The notes beneath the pieces were generated by a model. It searched no databases, was not told where the DNA came from, and was given only the letters and a program-made list of their open reading frames with translations. This document shows, piece after piece, positions 52,601 to 55,770 of a stretch of 64,000 nt of DNA; the stretch's first letter is position 1; every line of letters starts with the position of its first letter. A program made the translations under genes and the position numbers. Source of the DNA: Nymphaea colorata (Eukaryota > Streptophyta > Magnoliopsida > Nymphaeales > Nymphaeaceae); the NCBI RefSeq assembly GCF_008831285.2, contig NC_045150.1, forward strand, positions 17,560,600 to 17,624,599, given 5' to 3'.

Positions 52601-55522
52601 AAGAAAAGATTGTCAGTTTTTAACCTGCCACTTTAGTTGGCAAAATAGAACATTAGGAGGATTAGGGATTTATGTTTTACTGTTTGGAGCCCCTTTATTC
52701 ACAGAGAGAGAGGCTCGTTCATAGTTCTCTCCTCCTGCTGCGATGCTGTTCGGGAATTGAAGGAAACATCTCTTAGGTCCAGCGAGTCGACAGAAATTTG
52801 GAAATTACTCTGCACCTTCGGGAACTACAAGTGAGGTATAGTATAAACTATAAACTATAAAGAATAAATGCACAAGATAGCACTATTCCATTTCTGTAAC
52901 ATGTTCTATTTTTGAGAATCTGACGAGCATTCTGCTTTTAAGATGAATTTTTTGATCTCTTATTATATTATTTTTTTAACTTTCAGGATTTTTAATTTTT
53001 TTACTTCTTTTACAAAATTGAGGAGATTTTCTTGAGATTTTCAACTTTGCCAAAAAATACCCGAGAAAACCTCAGTGTTTAAAACCTGAAAGCATATTTG
53101 TGACAACGGTATGAAGCATGATAAGGTATTTTGTTTCTTTGACATAACAATACCCTTGATGGAGGCCACTACAAGGATAGAGAAACAAAAGTGATTCCTT
53201 CCTACAATTTCTTGGCGTATTACAAGCATGGGCTTTACTGACCCTCACAAATTGGACCAATTAGGTTTTAAACTTTTTAGTTTGTTAGCTGCTTGCTCCT
53301 TTTAATTTAGCATTCATATTTCAATTTTTACATACAGACATAGAGAAAAGAAAACCATAAAAACAGCTCTCAGCATGTAACCACCCACCAGATTTAATAT
53401 CTTTCTCGAGCACTTGAGGAGTAACAAAAAAAACTCTTTTTGTCTCCCAAAAGCTAGATCTTTTCGAAGGGCTCATCTGACCAGTCATGTCAATCGTCCA
53501 TTCCTGGAATCAGTTTTGTTGTCAATGTTTAAAGTACATCACAGATAAAGGAAAATTATTTGAACTTTATAAACTGAGCATTTTGTAAAATTGCTTCATT
53601 TTGTCTCTATTGACAAGGAATAAAAGTAAAGATTAACCAAAAAAGACATACTTGAGGAATTCCAACAATATTATGGCATGCTTCAATCTGTTGCATAACT
53701 AGCGGTCGTGATGGAGCAGCAAAAATAATTTTTCCTGCCATCGAATACGTGATGTGATAAAAATCAATCCATTCCACAAAGTTAACAAAAAGGAAAACCT
53801 AAATTGATGTTTTGAAAAACATCATGAGGAAAAACAGAAAAATGCATAGGCCAATTACTAATTAACATTTCATCAATGAAAAGAAAAATACAAAGGACTG
53901 AAGGCTGAACTGGCAGAAAAGAATAAACCTGAAGAGGACATGTTGGGGGAAGATATAATCAATTAGTTATCATTTTCTTTGTTTGAATTATACTCTAACA
54001 TGACTATCTGGGAAAACGAAATTTGCAGAATCTAAAAACTTGTAGATTGTAAAACAAGATTTCTCTTGAGTGTCACTTTCCATATAGCAAGCTCCTTTGT
54101 GAAGGCGCCTGCTACCTGATTCTTTTCACAACTCACAAGAAACAACACATCACCTGGCATCTTCTATAGTATTTGTTTATGAGATTTTCTTTCTTGAGAA
54201 AGAAAATGAAAAGCATTCTTGGGAGTAATATTTATATTACCACGGGTTAGATTGAAATTTAGATAGTTGTACCCACAAATATTTTAATCGACTCATCACC
54301 CATGAATAGGCATCATATTTCCACGATTGGATCAGAGCAACTGATAGATTTGAATGTTGCGAACTTCATACTTAAAAAACACACACATACGCACATTAAT
54401 TTCGCCCGTTTGACGAAAAATAATACATTTGCAAGACCATCTAAAACATACCCAGATGTCAGCAAAAGGAGTTTCTTTCCCTAACGATTTTGATATTAAG
54501 AATACCTCTTGGAAACCATCTGAAATAGTTGTACATTACAACCGCAGCAATAAGTGTTTTCCCCAAGCCCGTGGGCAACGCAACCAAGGTATTGGAAAAC
54601 AATGCCGTCTTGACAATTGAAAACTGATAATCACGAAGTGGCACATTAACTGCGAGAAGAAGTGAATTAAAACCGATGAACAACCAGACGGGGTTTCCAA
54701 AATCTGGCGATTCGAATAGAAAGCAGATATCCACCAAATTATTTAACAACTGCCGAAGTCAGCAAAGAAAAAGATACTTACCTGGATAAATCCATGTTTT
54801 GGCCGTCTCGGGATCAATACTAACATAGAGATTTTCGCCGTCATCAACAGCCATGGTTGCTCTGCTGCTGGATTCAGGCCCATCCCCGAATTTCTTGCTG
54901 CTGCCAACGAAGCCGTCGAGGGTGGATTGACGAGCACCATTGCTCGATTTTGGCCTGTAAAAGAATGGGAATTTTCCGTCGCGAAAATTACCATCCTGGT
55001 TCTCGCTCGCAACTGAGCGGACGGGCTCGTCAGCAATGGAAGCCAAAGCTACCCGTTCACAAGCATCGTCAATCTCCTTCACGGCCGCCTCCCAATCAAA
55101 CTCCTAAAACCGGAGAAAATATAAGTGGCTGTCATCAGAAGGCAAAAAAGGAACAGAAAATCTGTACGCCAACATGGACAAATTAAGGCAGATCACCAAT
55201 TGCAGATGGAAATATGCACTCTGGTTAATAATTCCATCTACGCGCCCCCTCCCAATCAAACTTCTAAAACAGGAGAAAATATGACATGGGTTGTCATCGG
55301 ACGGCCAAAAAGAACAGCATGTAGATAGTTCCACATACACTTGCAGATGTTGATAGTCCTCTTTTCTTTCACTTGAAGTAAAGAAGAAGAAGAACCATGA
55401 AACACAAACTTTATTCGAAGAGAAACACAACAAAAGCATCGGTTGTTTGATTAGTGTGAGGAGGACAGAGGCCGAAAGAGATTCTGAATAGGACCACTTA
55501 CATCGTCGCAAGATGACGCCAT
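5138..55522 (-). CDS. FANCM: FANCM-type DNA translocase/helicase, 21 exons, 3' end off the left edge
   Basis: Superfamily 2 DEAH helicase/translocase of the FANCM/Hef/Mph1 family. It remodels stalled replication forks and D-loops in the nucleus. In Arabidopsis FANCM limits meiotic crossovers. Exons join in frame (descending coordinates): 55522-55502, 55103-54782, 54649-54506, 53734-53652, 53503-53389, 51227-51136, 51054-51000, 50897-50776, 50679-50566, 48743-48550, 44680-44550, 22685-22625, 22060-21990, 9830-9781, 9701-9536, 8705-8578, 8462-8127, 8050-7987, 6841-5681, 5487-5436, 5284-5138. They total 3629 nt (about 1209 residues). Walker A PTGLGKT is near residue 140, the DEAH box at 242-245, motif III TAT near 273, and motif [10 protein letters not shown] near 567. 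Plant FANCM is about 1.3-1.4 kb of codons long, so roughly 100-150 C-terminal residues are missing off the edge. Exon order and residues agree with my recollection of Arabidopsis FANCM. Phases were checked at all 20 junctions. No disabling change was seen, so the gene is probably functional despite the TE-filled introns. Confidence 0.93.
5436..5487 (-). CDS. FANCM: FANCM exon 20
   Basis: 52 nt, phase 1 to phase 2. It encodes [18 protein letters not shown]. The acceptor is GTTTCAG and the donor GCAGA/GTATGT. It aligns with the FIDEEAE motif of plant FANCM. Confidence 0.87.
5681..6841 (-). CDS. FANCM: FANCM exon 19 (large linker exon)
   Basis: 1161 nt, phase 1 to phase 1. The acceptor is TTGTGCAG and the donor AGAG/GTGAAT. 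This is mostly disordered linker. The recognisable blocks are [19 protein letters not shown], then [21 protein letters not shown] (shared with Arabidopsis as [15 protein letters not shown]), and [10 protein letters not shown] near the end. Confidence 0.88.
7140..7180 (+). mobile_element. 41-bp micro-MITE related to the resident hAT family
   Basis: Flanked by an exact 8-bp direct repeat CAAAAAAG (7132-7139 and 7181-7188). The 41 bp begins AAATGTTGTA and ends TACAACACTG, near-identical to the CAATGTTGTA termini of the 3.5-kb hAT element at 36355-39882. It carries GTATCGTACGATAC, the same palindrome that fills that element's subterminal region. It lies in FANCM intron 18. Confidence 0.78.
7189..7986. 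other. Intron 18 remainder with (GA)n
   Basis: AT-rich FANCM intron sequence. (GA)n runs at 7298-7331. An open stretch on the minus strand at 7937-7665 has no family resemblance and no splice support. I treat it as chance. Confidence 0.45.
7987..8050 (-). CDS. FANCM: FANCM exon 18 (start uncertain)
   Basis: 64 nt, phase 0 to phase 1, encoding [21 protein letters not shown]. The strong acceptor TCTTTCCAG was chosen. A weaker acceptor (CTGAAG) 21 nt upstream, at 8071, is also in frame and would add seven residues. The donor is ATAG/GTATAT. The sequence is not conserved enough to confirm by recall. The exon is inferred because it restores phase to exon 19. Confidence 0.6.
8127..8462 (-). CDS. 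FANCM: FANCM exon 17
   Basis: 336 nt, phase 0 to phase 0. It encodes [45 protein letters not shown] and [11 protein letters not shown]. These are conserved in plant FANCM just C-terminal to the helicase core. The acceptor is TTCCACAG and the donor AAG/GTATGA. Confidence 0.92.
8578..8705 (-). CDS. FANCM: FANCM exon 16
   Basis: 128 nt, phase 1 to phase 0. Joined through the AC acceptor at 8706 it reads [16 protein letters not shown], matching the plant GRVVVLACEG block. It continues [17 protein letters not shown] and SPRM. The donor ATG/GTCTGA is weak, but the splice gives [13 protein letters not shown] as expected for FANCM. Confidence 0.87.
8706..9535 (-). other. Putative U12-type AT-AC intron (FANCM intron 15)
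   Basis: The intron begins ATATCCTGC (9535 downward), against the U12 AT-AC consensus ATATCCTT. It ends GGGACAC (8706). It contains TTCCTTGAC at 8723-8715, a full match to the U12 branch-site consensus TTCCTTRAY, with the branch A 10 nt from the acceptor. Only this splice gives the conserved GRV-VILACQG reading. GT donors nearby give frameshifts or stops. The rest of the intron is AT-rich without recognisable genes. Confidence 0.85.
9536..9701 (-). CDS. FANCM: FANCM exon 15 (motifs V and VI)
   Basis: 166 nt, phase 0 to phase 1. It encodes [38 protein letters not shown] and [16 protein letters not shown] (motif VI with arginine fingers). Extending the open frame leads to DILLL and a stop. No GT donor keeps the frame, but an AT donor (ATATCCTG at 9535) does, marking a U12-type intron. 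Confidence 0.92.
9781..9830 (-). CDS. FANCM: FANCM exon 14
   Basis: 50 nt, phase 1 to phase 0. It encodes [17 protein letters not shown], the conserved block before motif V. The acceptor is GTTGCAG and the donor TGCAG/GTTTGC. Confidence 0.92.
9831..10565. other. Intron 13, left part: nothing recognised
   Basis: AT-rich intronic sequence with short imperfect direct repeats near 10050-10110 (CACTAAGA.CAC...CCATCAAGCTACT) and 10210-10260 (GTGGCTTGACATGAAAATCAAC). No gene or element termini were identified. Confidence 0.4.
10566..12198 (+). mobile_element. copia 5' fragment: LTR, leader and decayed gag
   Basis: The LTR end GATATTGCAACA (10719) is followed by PBS TGGTATCAAAGC. A long leader follows, then a decayed gag from about 11600 with [16 protein letters not shown] and, at 11808-12005, [13 protein letters not shown]. 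There are several stops. It is truncated at 12198 where the hAT element begins. The left LTR border is approximate. Confidence 0.65.
13320..14472. mobile_element. AT-rich element with TGTCACAAA terminus inserted in hAT copy 2
   Basis: Interrupts the transposase between ...TCTAGGCAT and CCAGGCCAT, an imperfect 8-9 bp duplication of a site that is contiguous in the other hAT copy. The left end TTGTCACAAAAAATGC resembles the ends of the elements at 52394 and 43899. The right end (GTATTATAC) lacks a matching inverted repeat and may be truncated. It holds a 51-bp minisatellite. Confidence 0.6.
13641..13851. repeat. 51-bp minisatellite
   Basis: CGACTTCCTTCG-type units start at 13641, 13699, 13750 and 13801, i.e. 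spacings of 58, 51 and 51 bp. Because 51 is a multiple of 3, both strands stay open across it: plus-strand repeats read [12 protein letters not shown], minus-strand repeats [15 protein letters not shown]. Confidence 0.8.
14712..14930 (+). repeat. 5' LTR of copia element B
   Basis: 219 bp, TGTTGAAGCG to TTTCATCA, preceded by CCTTG and followed by the PBS. It contains a (GA)n run at 14818-14829 that falls in a segment missing from the 3' LTR. Confidence 0.85.
14943..16599 (+). other. Non-copia cargo of element B
   Basis: A pyrimidine-rich stretch (15240-15640) followed by sequence such as 16098-16292, which is open for 64 codons (contains [21 protein letters not shown]). I do not recognise it. 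It may be captured host sequence or highly decayed leader. RT-like residues resume near 16400 ([20 protein letters not shown]). Confidence 0.45.
16600..17277 (+). pseudogene. copia RT end and RNase H (element B)
   Basis: The long open frame 16615-17277 encodes [58 protein letters not shown] and DALTKALSS, the complete copia RNase H and terminal motif set. It is open but has no upstream pol, so it cannot make a functional polyprotein. Confidence 0.85.
17272..17436 (+). repeat. 3' LTR of copia element B
   Basis: 165 bp, TTTTGAAGCG to TTTCATCA, followed by CCTTG. It lacks about 50 bp of the 5' LTR and differs at many positions, so B is older than elements C and E. Confidence 0.83.
19141..19826. 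mobile_element. 686-bp MITE with CCTAGGC-rich ends
   Basis: Exact 8-bp target duplication ATATCATG at 19133-19140 and 19827-19834. Imperfect TIRs CTATGTTGTCAAGG and CTATGTTCTTAAGG (read on the minus strand), followed by GCCTAGGC-rich inner repeats. The 8-bp TSD indicates the hAT superfamily. No coding potential. It sits in the 3' part of hAT copy 2. Confidence 0.85.
19968..20611 (+). pseudogene. copia RT end and RNase H fragment
   Basis: Translates in pieces as [47 protein letters not shown] and [12 protein letters not shown], with stops and frameshifts. It ends at the PPT TTGAGGGGGA, after which an LTR starts (20612). The upstream part is missing because hAT copy 2 abuts it. Confidence 0.72.
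20612..20890 (+). repeat. Probable 3' LTR start following the RNase H fragment
   Basis: Begins TGTCAAGAGTTG immediately after the polypurine tract. The right border is not defined. A (GA)n patch lies at 20862-20876. It does not match the LTR at 10566-10719, so the two copia pieces flanking hAT copy 2 are different elements. Confidence 0.45.
20891..21391. other. Intron 13 right part: nothing recognised
   Basis: AT-rich sequence without termini, open frames or repeats I could identify. Confidence 0.4.
21397..21643 (+). repeat. Solo LTR
   Basis: 247 bp from TGTTGACATATG to GTTTCAACA with 5-bp duplication AGTCT at 21392-21396 and 21644-21648. It contains a GGGTCTGGACCCGATCC palindrome resembling other copia LTRs in the window. 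No internal sequence. Confidence 0.83.
21990..22060 (-). CDS. FANCM: FANCM exon 13
   Basis: 71 nt, phase 2 to phase 1. It encodes [20 protein letters not shown] and QSS. The acceptor is ATATGCAG and the donor TTCAG/GTTGTT. It is followed by the 12.2-kb intron 13. Confidence 0.9.
22625..22685 (-). CDS. FANCM: FANCM exon 12 (motif IV)
   Basis: 61 nt, phase 1 to phase 2. It encodes [20 protein letters not shown], helicase motif IV. The acceptor is AATGCAG and the donor GTCAG/GTTGGA. This tiny exon sits between the two largest TE-filled introns and completes the reading frame exactly. Confidence 0.9.
22690..23929. other. Intron 11 start: (TA)n arrays and MITE-like patch
   Basis: (TA)n arrays at 23411-23448 and 23747-23776. 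GGGTGTGG/GCACCGGG words near 23080-23130 and a run of GCACCC words near 23780-23880 may be the two ends of a degraded 0.8-kb MITE, but I could not confirm a target duplication. Confidence 0.4.
23930..26520 (-). mobile_element. Decayed copia 3' part (LTR, RNase H, RT remnants)
   Basis: Minus-strand order: RT pieces ([27 protein letters not shown] near 26500-26380; [12 protein letters not shown] at 26295-25990), RNase H pieces ([12 protein letters not shown] near 25890), a PPT-like GAGGAGGAG near 24205, then LTR-like sequence to about 23930. It is full of stops, and the RT box reads YVND in place of YVDD. It is in sense with FANCM. Confidence 0.6.
25990..26295 (-). pseudogene. copia RT fragment with YVND box
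   Basis: The open stretch begins [16 protein letters not shown] and contains [19 protein letters not shown], the copia RT palm and connection. The second catalytic aspartate position of YVDD is Asn. It is isolated from any intact upstream RT. Confidence 0.72.
26966..27249 (+). repeat. 5' LTR of copia element E
   Basis: Starts TGTTAAGTTTG, ends AATCTTACA, and is followed by the PBS. Same length as the 3' LTR. Confidence 0.9.
27519..28300 (+). pseudogene. copia gag, N-terminal part (element E)
   Basis: ATG at 27519 ([21 protein letters not shown]), then a stop at 27618. The frame resumes at 27696 with the UBN2-type gag core ([50 protein letters not shown]). It is cut at 28300 by a MITE. The CCHC knuckle ([15 protein letters not shown]) is beyond the MITE near 29240. 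Confidence 0.8.
28301..29183. mobile_element. 883-bp hAT-type MITE inside element E gag
   Basis: Perfect 19-bp TIRs CTATGTCACACGGATACGG at both ends and exact 8-bp duplication CCTACACC at 28293-28300 and 29184-29191. The left third (28301-28620) is GC-rich and contains CGGCGAC-type repeats. The rest is AT-rich. No transposase. Excision would restore gag between the core and the zinc knuckle. Confidence 0.92.
29192..30176 (+). pseudogene. copia gag end, protease and pre-integrase (element E)
   Basis: The zinc knuckle [15 protein letters not shown] is near 29240. The protease box reads [11 protein letters not shown] (29445 on), i.e. the catalytic DSG has become NSG. The open stretch 29589-30176 carries [23 protein letters not shown] and the [18 protein letters not shown] zinc-binding region of integrase. 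Stops at about 29385, 29435 and 29555. Confidence 0.8.
30173..31168 (+). pseudogene. copia integrase catalytic core (element E)
   Basis: 331 open codons with [51 protein letters not shown] and [17 protein letters not shown]. The first catalytic Asp region (DIIF..) is in the preceding frame, so a frameshift separates them. The C-terminal linker to RT follows. Confidence 0.83.
31169..32098 (+). pseudogene. copia reverse transcriptase (element E)
   Basis: After [14 protein letters not shown] and [14 protein letters not shown] there is a stop at 31319. The open stretch 31325-32098 then holds [33 protein letters not shown] and [12 protein letters not shown] (YVDD box as CVDD), ending at a TAA after RFMHKPT. 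Confidence 0.85.
32105..32675 (+). pseudogene. copia RNase H (element E)
   Basis: [21 protein letters not shown] starts in one frame and then shifts. From 32356 the open stretch reads [40 protein letters not shown] and [19 protein letters not shown]. It ends next to the PPT. Confidence 0.83.
32681..32964 (+). repeat. 3' LTR of copia element E
   Basis: Starts TGTTAAGTTTG after the PPT, ends AATCTTACA, and is followed by the target duplication GCCAC. Confidence 0.9.
32970..34094. other. Intron 11 spacer between elements E and C
   Basis: No gene. A possible right end of the TGTCACAAA element family lies at about 33225-33343 (ATTTGTGACAC). From about 33860 the sequence is CTT-rich, with a 38-bp tandem repeat at 33925-34060. 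Confidence 0.45.
33925..34060. repeat. 38-bp pyrimidine tandem repeat
   Basis: The marker CACCTTTTTTC recurs at 33962, 34000 and 34038, giving a 38-bp period in about 3 near-identical copies built from CTTCC and CCTTTT words. Confidence 0.85.
34100..34351 (+). repeat. 5' LTR of copia element C
   Basis: 252 bp, TGTTAAAGTT to ATTCAACA, with a (TC)n run of about 28 units at 34267-34322 that is only about 5 units long in the 3' LTR. Contains the CTCTTTTAAAAGAGATTAG hairpin. Confidence 0.9.
34988..35983 (+). pseudogene. copia leader/gag start fused to protease and pre-integrase (element C)
   Basis: 331 open codons. The [13 protein letters not shown] start at 35219 runs directly into [17 protein letters not shown], which in element A lies just before protease, so the gag core and zinc knuckle are deleted. 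Protease [12 protein letters not shown] is intact. The pre-integrase HLRLGHPS and HTRSS follow, then a stop at 35981. Confidence 0.83.
36006..36354 (+). pseudogene. copia integrase core, 5' part (element C)
   Basis: Encodes [45 protein letters not shown] and [20 protein letters not shown], with all three catalytic positions (D, D, E) visible. It is cut by the hAT insertion right after the QLLNV block. Confidence 0.85.
36355..39882 (-). mobile_element. hAT element copy 1, 3.5 kb, near-autonomous
   Basis: Exact 8-bp duplication GGTCGTAC at 36347-36354 and 39883-39890 in the copia integrase. TIRs CAATGTTGTA at both ends. The subterminal regions are dense in GTATCGTACGATAC palindromes (about 39690-39875 and 36372-36440). 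It encodes one three-exon transposase gene on the minus strand with a single nonsense codon. Confidence 0.92.
36800..39332 (-). pseudogene. hAT transposase (BED finger, DUF659, dimerisation domain), one nonsense codon
   Basis: Exons 39332-37491, 37388-37186 and 37088-36800 sum to 778 codons in frame. The N-terminal BED-type finger starts [18 protein letters not shown] with CGFC and MKHH. A basic/acidic linker follows, then DUF659 ([43 protein letters not shown]), then the hAT dimerisation block [20 protein letters not shown], and an acidic tail. Introns are GT-AG. The only break is TGA at 37787-37785, where copy 2 has CGA (Arg), a C-to-T change at a CpG. Cut-and-paste transposase of a DUF659 hAT lineage. 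Confidence 0.9.
39891..40620 (+). pseudogene. copia integrase 3' part and linker (element C)
   Basis: Continues integrase after the hAT element: [59 protein letters not shown]. Then a proline/serine-rich linker with [12 protein letters not shown] before RT. Stops at about 40370 and 40617. Confidence 0.82.
40648..41478 (+). pseudogene. copia reverse transcriptase (element C)
   Basis: 276 open codons: [65 protein letters not shown] and the catalytic [14 protein letters not shown]. All RT motifs are intact. It ends at a TGA after SYRSLI, where a short deletion removes the usual YLTVTRPD lead-in. Confidence 0.87.
41479..42111 (+). pseudogene. copia RNase H (element C)
   Basis: [17 protein letters not shown] and [15 protein letters not shown] are followed by frameshifts near 41735-41800. 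The final open part at 41809-42111 reads [21 protein letters not shown] and [20 protein letters not shown]. It ends at the TGA next to the PPT. Confidence 0.83.
42119..42331 (+). repeat. 3' LTR of copia element C
   Basis: 213 bp, TGTTAAAAGTT to ATTCAACA, followed by CCTTT. Shorter than the 5' LTR almost entirely because of the contracted (TC)n. Confidence 0.9.
42337..43187. other. Intron 11 spacer: nothing recognised
   Basis: AT-rich intronic sequence with a short (CA)n at 42436-42449 and (GA)n/(TA)n at 43146-43188. No gene. Confidence 0.4.
43188..43899. mobile_element. AT-rich element of the TGTCACAAA family (probable)
   Basis: Left end AGTCACAAACAACG and right end CATGTTTTTTGTAACA are imperfect inverted repeats. 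The interior is rich in AAAAACG/CGTTTTT and carries ATACAACTTTGCCGTATTATAC, shared with the element at 13320-14472. It contains (TA)n at 43567-43602. The target duplication is obscured by flanking (TA)n. Confidence 0.5.
44550..44680 (-). CDS. FANCM: FANCM exon 11
   Basis: 131 nt, phase 2 to phase 1. It encodes [18 protein letters not shown] and [20 protein letters not shown]. The acceptor is GATGCAG and the donor TTTCA/GTATGT. It is followed by the 21.9-kb intron 11, so the next exon is at 22685. Confidence 0.92.
44681..46659. other. Intron 10 left part: possible LTR-like sequence
   Basis: No gene. An 18-bp motif GGTGCCTAAATTAATGCC is repeated about 3 times at 45074-45125. Around 44925 a GAAGGGGAGCA-TTGACAC junction resembles a PPT/LTR border, and 45540-45990 looks like LTR leader with a GTGAGT motif. 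Borders are not established. Confidence 0.3.
46660..47139 (+). repeat. copia-type LTR with internal degenerate minisatellite
   Basis: Ends CAGCTATAACA directly before TGGTATCAGAGT (47140), a copia PBS. It contains the GAGATTAGGGTTAGTGTTA block seen in other copia LTRs. The left border is uncertain. 46690-46930 is made of about six degenerate copies of CCTGTTATATGTATTGTAATA. Confidence 0.55.
47140..47530 (+). other. copia PBS and leader remnant
   Basis: TGGTATCAGAGTGG at 47140 is followed by leader-like sequence. No gag or pol is recognisable after it, so the element was truncated or deleted. Confidence 0.5.
47531..48180. repeat. CATG/ATGCAT-rich tract
   Basis: 650 bp extremely enriched in CAT, CATG and ATGCAT words on both strands (e.g. 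TCATGCATATA, ACATGCATATACATGCAT). No regular period. It looks like a degenerate simple-sequence expansion, not a gene. Confidence 0.6.
48550..48743 (-). CDS. FANCM: FANCM exon 10 (insert domain)
   Basis: 194 nt, phase 0 to phase 2. It encodes [37 protein letters not shown] and [11 protein letters not shown]. The acceptor is TGGCAG and the donor AAGG/GTATGC. The KLLSSHG.RPAYEML block is characteristic of FANCM. Confidence 0.93.
48744..49893. other. Intron 9 left part: nothing recognised
   Basis: AT-rich FANCM intron sequence without repeats or open frames of note. Confidence 0.4.
49894..50203. mobile_element. 310-bp GGGCCC-rich MITE (hAT type)
   Basis: Exact 8-bp duplication GATGTGCA at 49886-49893 and 50204-50211. 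TIR TAAGCCTGGGC / TAAGCTTGGGC. Inner ends are rich in GGCCCGGG-like words, with an AT-rich core. Non-coding. Located in FANCM intron 9. Confidence 0.9.
50566..50679 (-). CDS. FANCM: FANCM exon 9 (insert domain)
   Basis: 114 nt, phase 0 to phase 0. It encodes [19 protein letters not shown] and then [18 protein letters not shown]. The acceptor is TTATCAG and the donor ACA/GTATGT. It aligns with the helical insert of plant FANCM, which is less conserved. Confidence 0.88.
50776..50897 (-). CDS. FANCM: FANCM exon 8
   Basis: 122 nt, phase 1 to phase 0. It encodes [28 protein letters not shown] and HDRQLELIE. The acceptor is ATTTTCAG and the donor GAG/GTTTGT. It belongs to the segment joining the DEAD domain to the FANCM insert domain. 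Confidence 0.92.
51000..51054 (-). CDS. FANCM: FANCM exon 7 (motif III)
   Basis: 55 nt, phase 0 to phase 1. It encodes [18 protein letters not shown], with the SAT-like motif III (TAT). The acceptor is GTTGCAG and the donor GGCT/GTAAGA. Confidence 0.93.
51136..51227 (-). CDS. FANCM: FANCM exon 6 (DEAH box)
   Basis: 92 nt, phase 1 to phase 0. It encodes [18 protein letters not shown], the Walker B/DEAH motif II. The acceptor is TTTCAG and the donor GAG/GTGCTT. Confidence 0.93.
51228..52393. other. Intron 5 right part: nothing recognised
   Basis: FANCM intron sequence. A short direct repeat GCAGAAAAGGATGGGGAAGACTT at 51381-51427 (two copies, about 24-bp period) is the only structure seen. Confidence 0.45.
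52394..53108. mobile_element. 715-bp AT-rich MITE of the TGTCACAAA family
   Basis: TGTCACAAATAT near the left end is the exact inverted repeat of ATATTTGTGACA near the right end. The 8-bp repeat GTATGAAG lies at 52386-52393 and 53109-53116. It shares the TTTTCAACTTTGCC block with the elements at 13320 and 43188. No transposase. Confidence 0.75.
53389..53503 (-). CDS. FANCM: FANCM exon 5 (motif Ib region)
   Basis: 115 nt, phase 0 to phase 1. It encodes [32 protein letters not shown]. The acceptor is ATTCCAG and the donor TCTG/GTGGGT. The TPQVLEKDI block matches the conserved segment between motifs Ia and II. Confidence 0.92.
53652..53734 (-). CDS. FANCM: FANCM exon 4 (motif Ia)
   Basis: 83 nt, phase 1 to phase 0. 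It encodes [19 protein letters not shown] and CHNIVGIPQ, the helicase motif Ia region. The acceptor is GGCAG and the donor CAA/GTATGT. Confidence 0.93.
53735..54505. other. FANCM intron 3
   Basis: AT-rich 771-bp intron with GT-AG borders. Nothing else recognised. Confidence 0.6.
54506..54649 (-). CDS. FANCM: FANCM exon 3 (Q motif and Walker A)
   Basis: 144 nt, phase 1 to phase 1. The acceptor is TTCTCGCAG and the donor AGAG/GTATTC. It encodes VNVPLRDYQ followed by ALPTGLGKT, the ATP-binding Walker A motif, and then [13 protein letters not shown]. This is one of the most conserved segments of FANCM, and the match leaves little doubt about family. Confidence 0.95.
54782..55103 (-). CDS. FANCM: FANCM exon 2 (N-terminal region)
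   Basis: Phase 0 in, phase 1 out, 322 nt. The acceptor is TTTTAG before GAG and the donor CCAG/GTAAGT. It encodes [16 protein letters not shown], a low-conservation serine-rich stretch with [10 protein letters not shown], and the conserved [11 protein letters not shown] block that leads into the helicase core. Confidence 0.9.
55091..55330. repeat. 160-bp tandem duplication spanning the exon-2 acceptor
   Basis: The block around 55091-55170 is repeated at 55251-55330 with about 80-85% identity by eye. It includes the exon-2 acceptor and the first FDWE codons. The second copy, inside intron 1, keeps an AG acceptor at 55264 and reads [12 protein letters not shown] before a stop. Using it would truncate FANCM. 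Confidence 0.8.
55502..55522 (-). CDS. FANCM: FANCM exon 1 (start codon)
   Basis: The ATG at 55522 opens MASSCDD and is followed directly by a perfect GTAAGT donor (55501). Splicing to exon 2 gives [15 protein letters not shown], and EFDWEAAV is the conserved N-terminal block of plant FANCM. The exon is only 21 nt of coding sequence. An upstream in-frame start cannot be excluded, but the leader before this ATG is pyrimidine-rich and looks like 5' UTR. Confidence 0.75.
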
Positions 55523-55648
55523 GGCAGGGGAGAGAGTAAGGGAGAGAGAGGAAAGAGTTTTCCCGCCCTATGGGAGCGGGAGGGTTATCCCGGCAAACAC
55601 ATCCTTTCTTGCGGAAGGACATCACCGATGGATTTGCACTTTACAGAA

Positions 55649-55657
55649 GGCGCGAAA
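55649..55657 (-). promoter_or_regulatory. E2F-type site upstream of FANCM
   Basis: The minus strand reads TTTCGCGCC, an exact match to the TTTSSCGC E2F consensus, about 127 bp upstream of the FANCM ATG. E2F control would fit an S-phase replication-fork protein. Function is inferred from sequence only. Confidence 0.5.
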
Positions 55658-55770
55658 CGAACTTTTCCAGAGTCGAGTCTGGACTCCTGACAGCATTGTC
55701 AGTATCGATTCCGTCTCTGTATCGGCCAAAATGAAATTAATTAAAAAGTAAACACATATCCTTTAAATGT

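Noticed and set aside
55104-55625. A 173-codon open frame on the minus strand across FANCM exon 1
   Set aside because: It runs through the FANCM leader, exon 1 and intron 1 in another frame. The conserved EFDWEAAV join explains the region.
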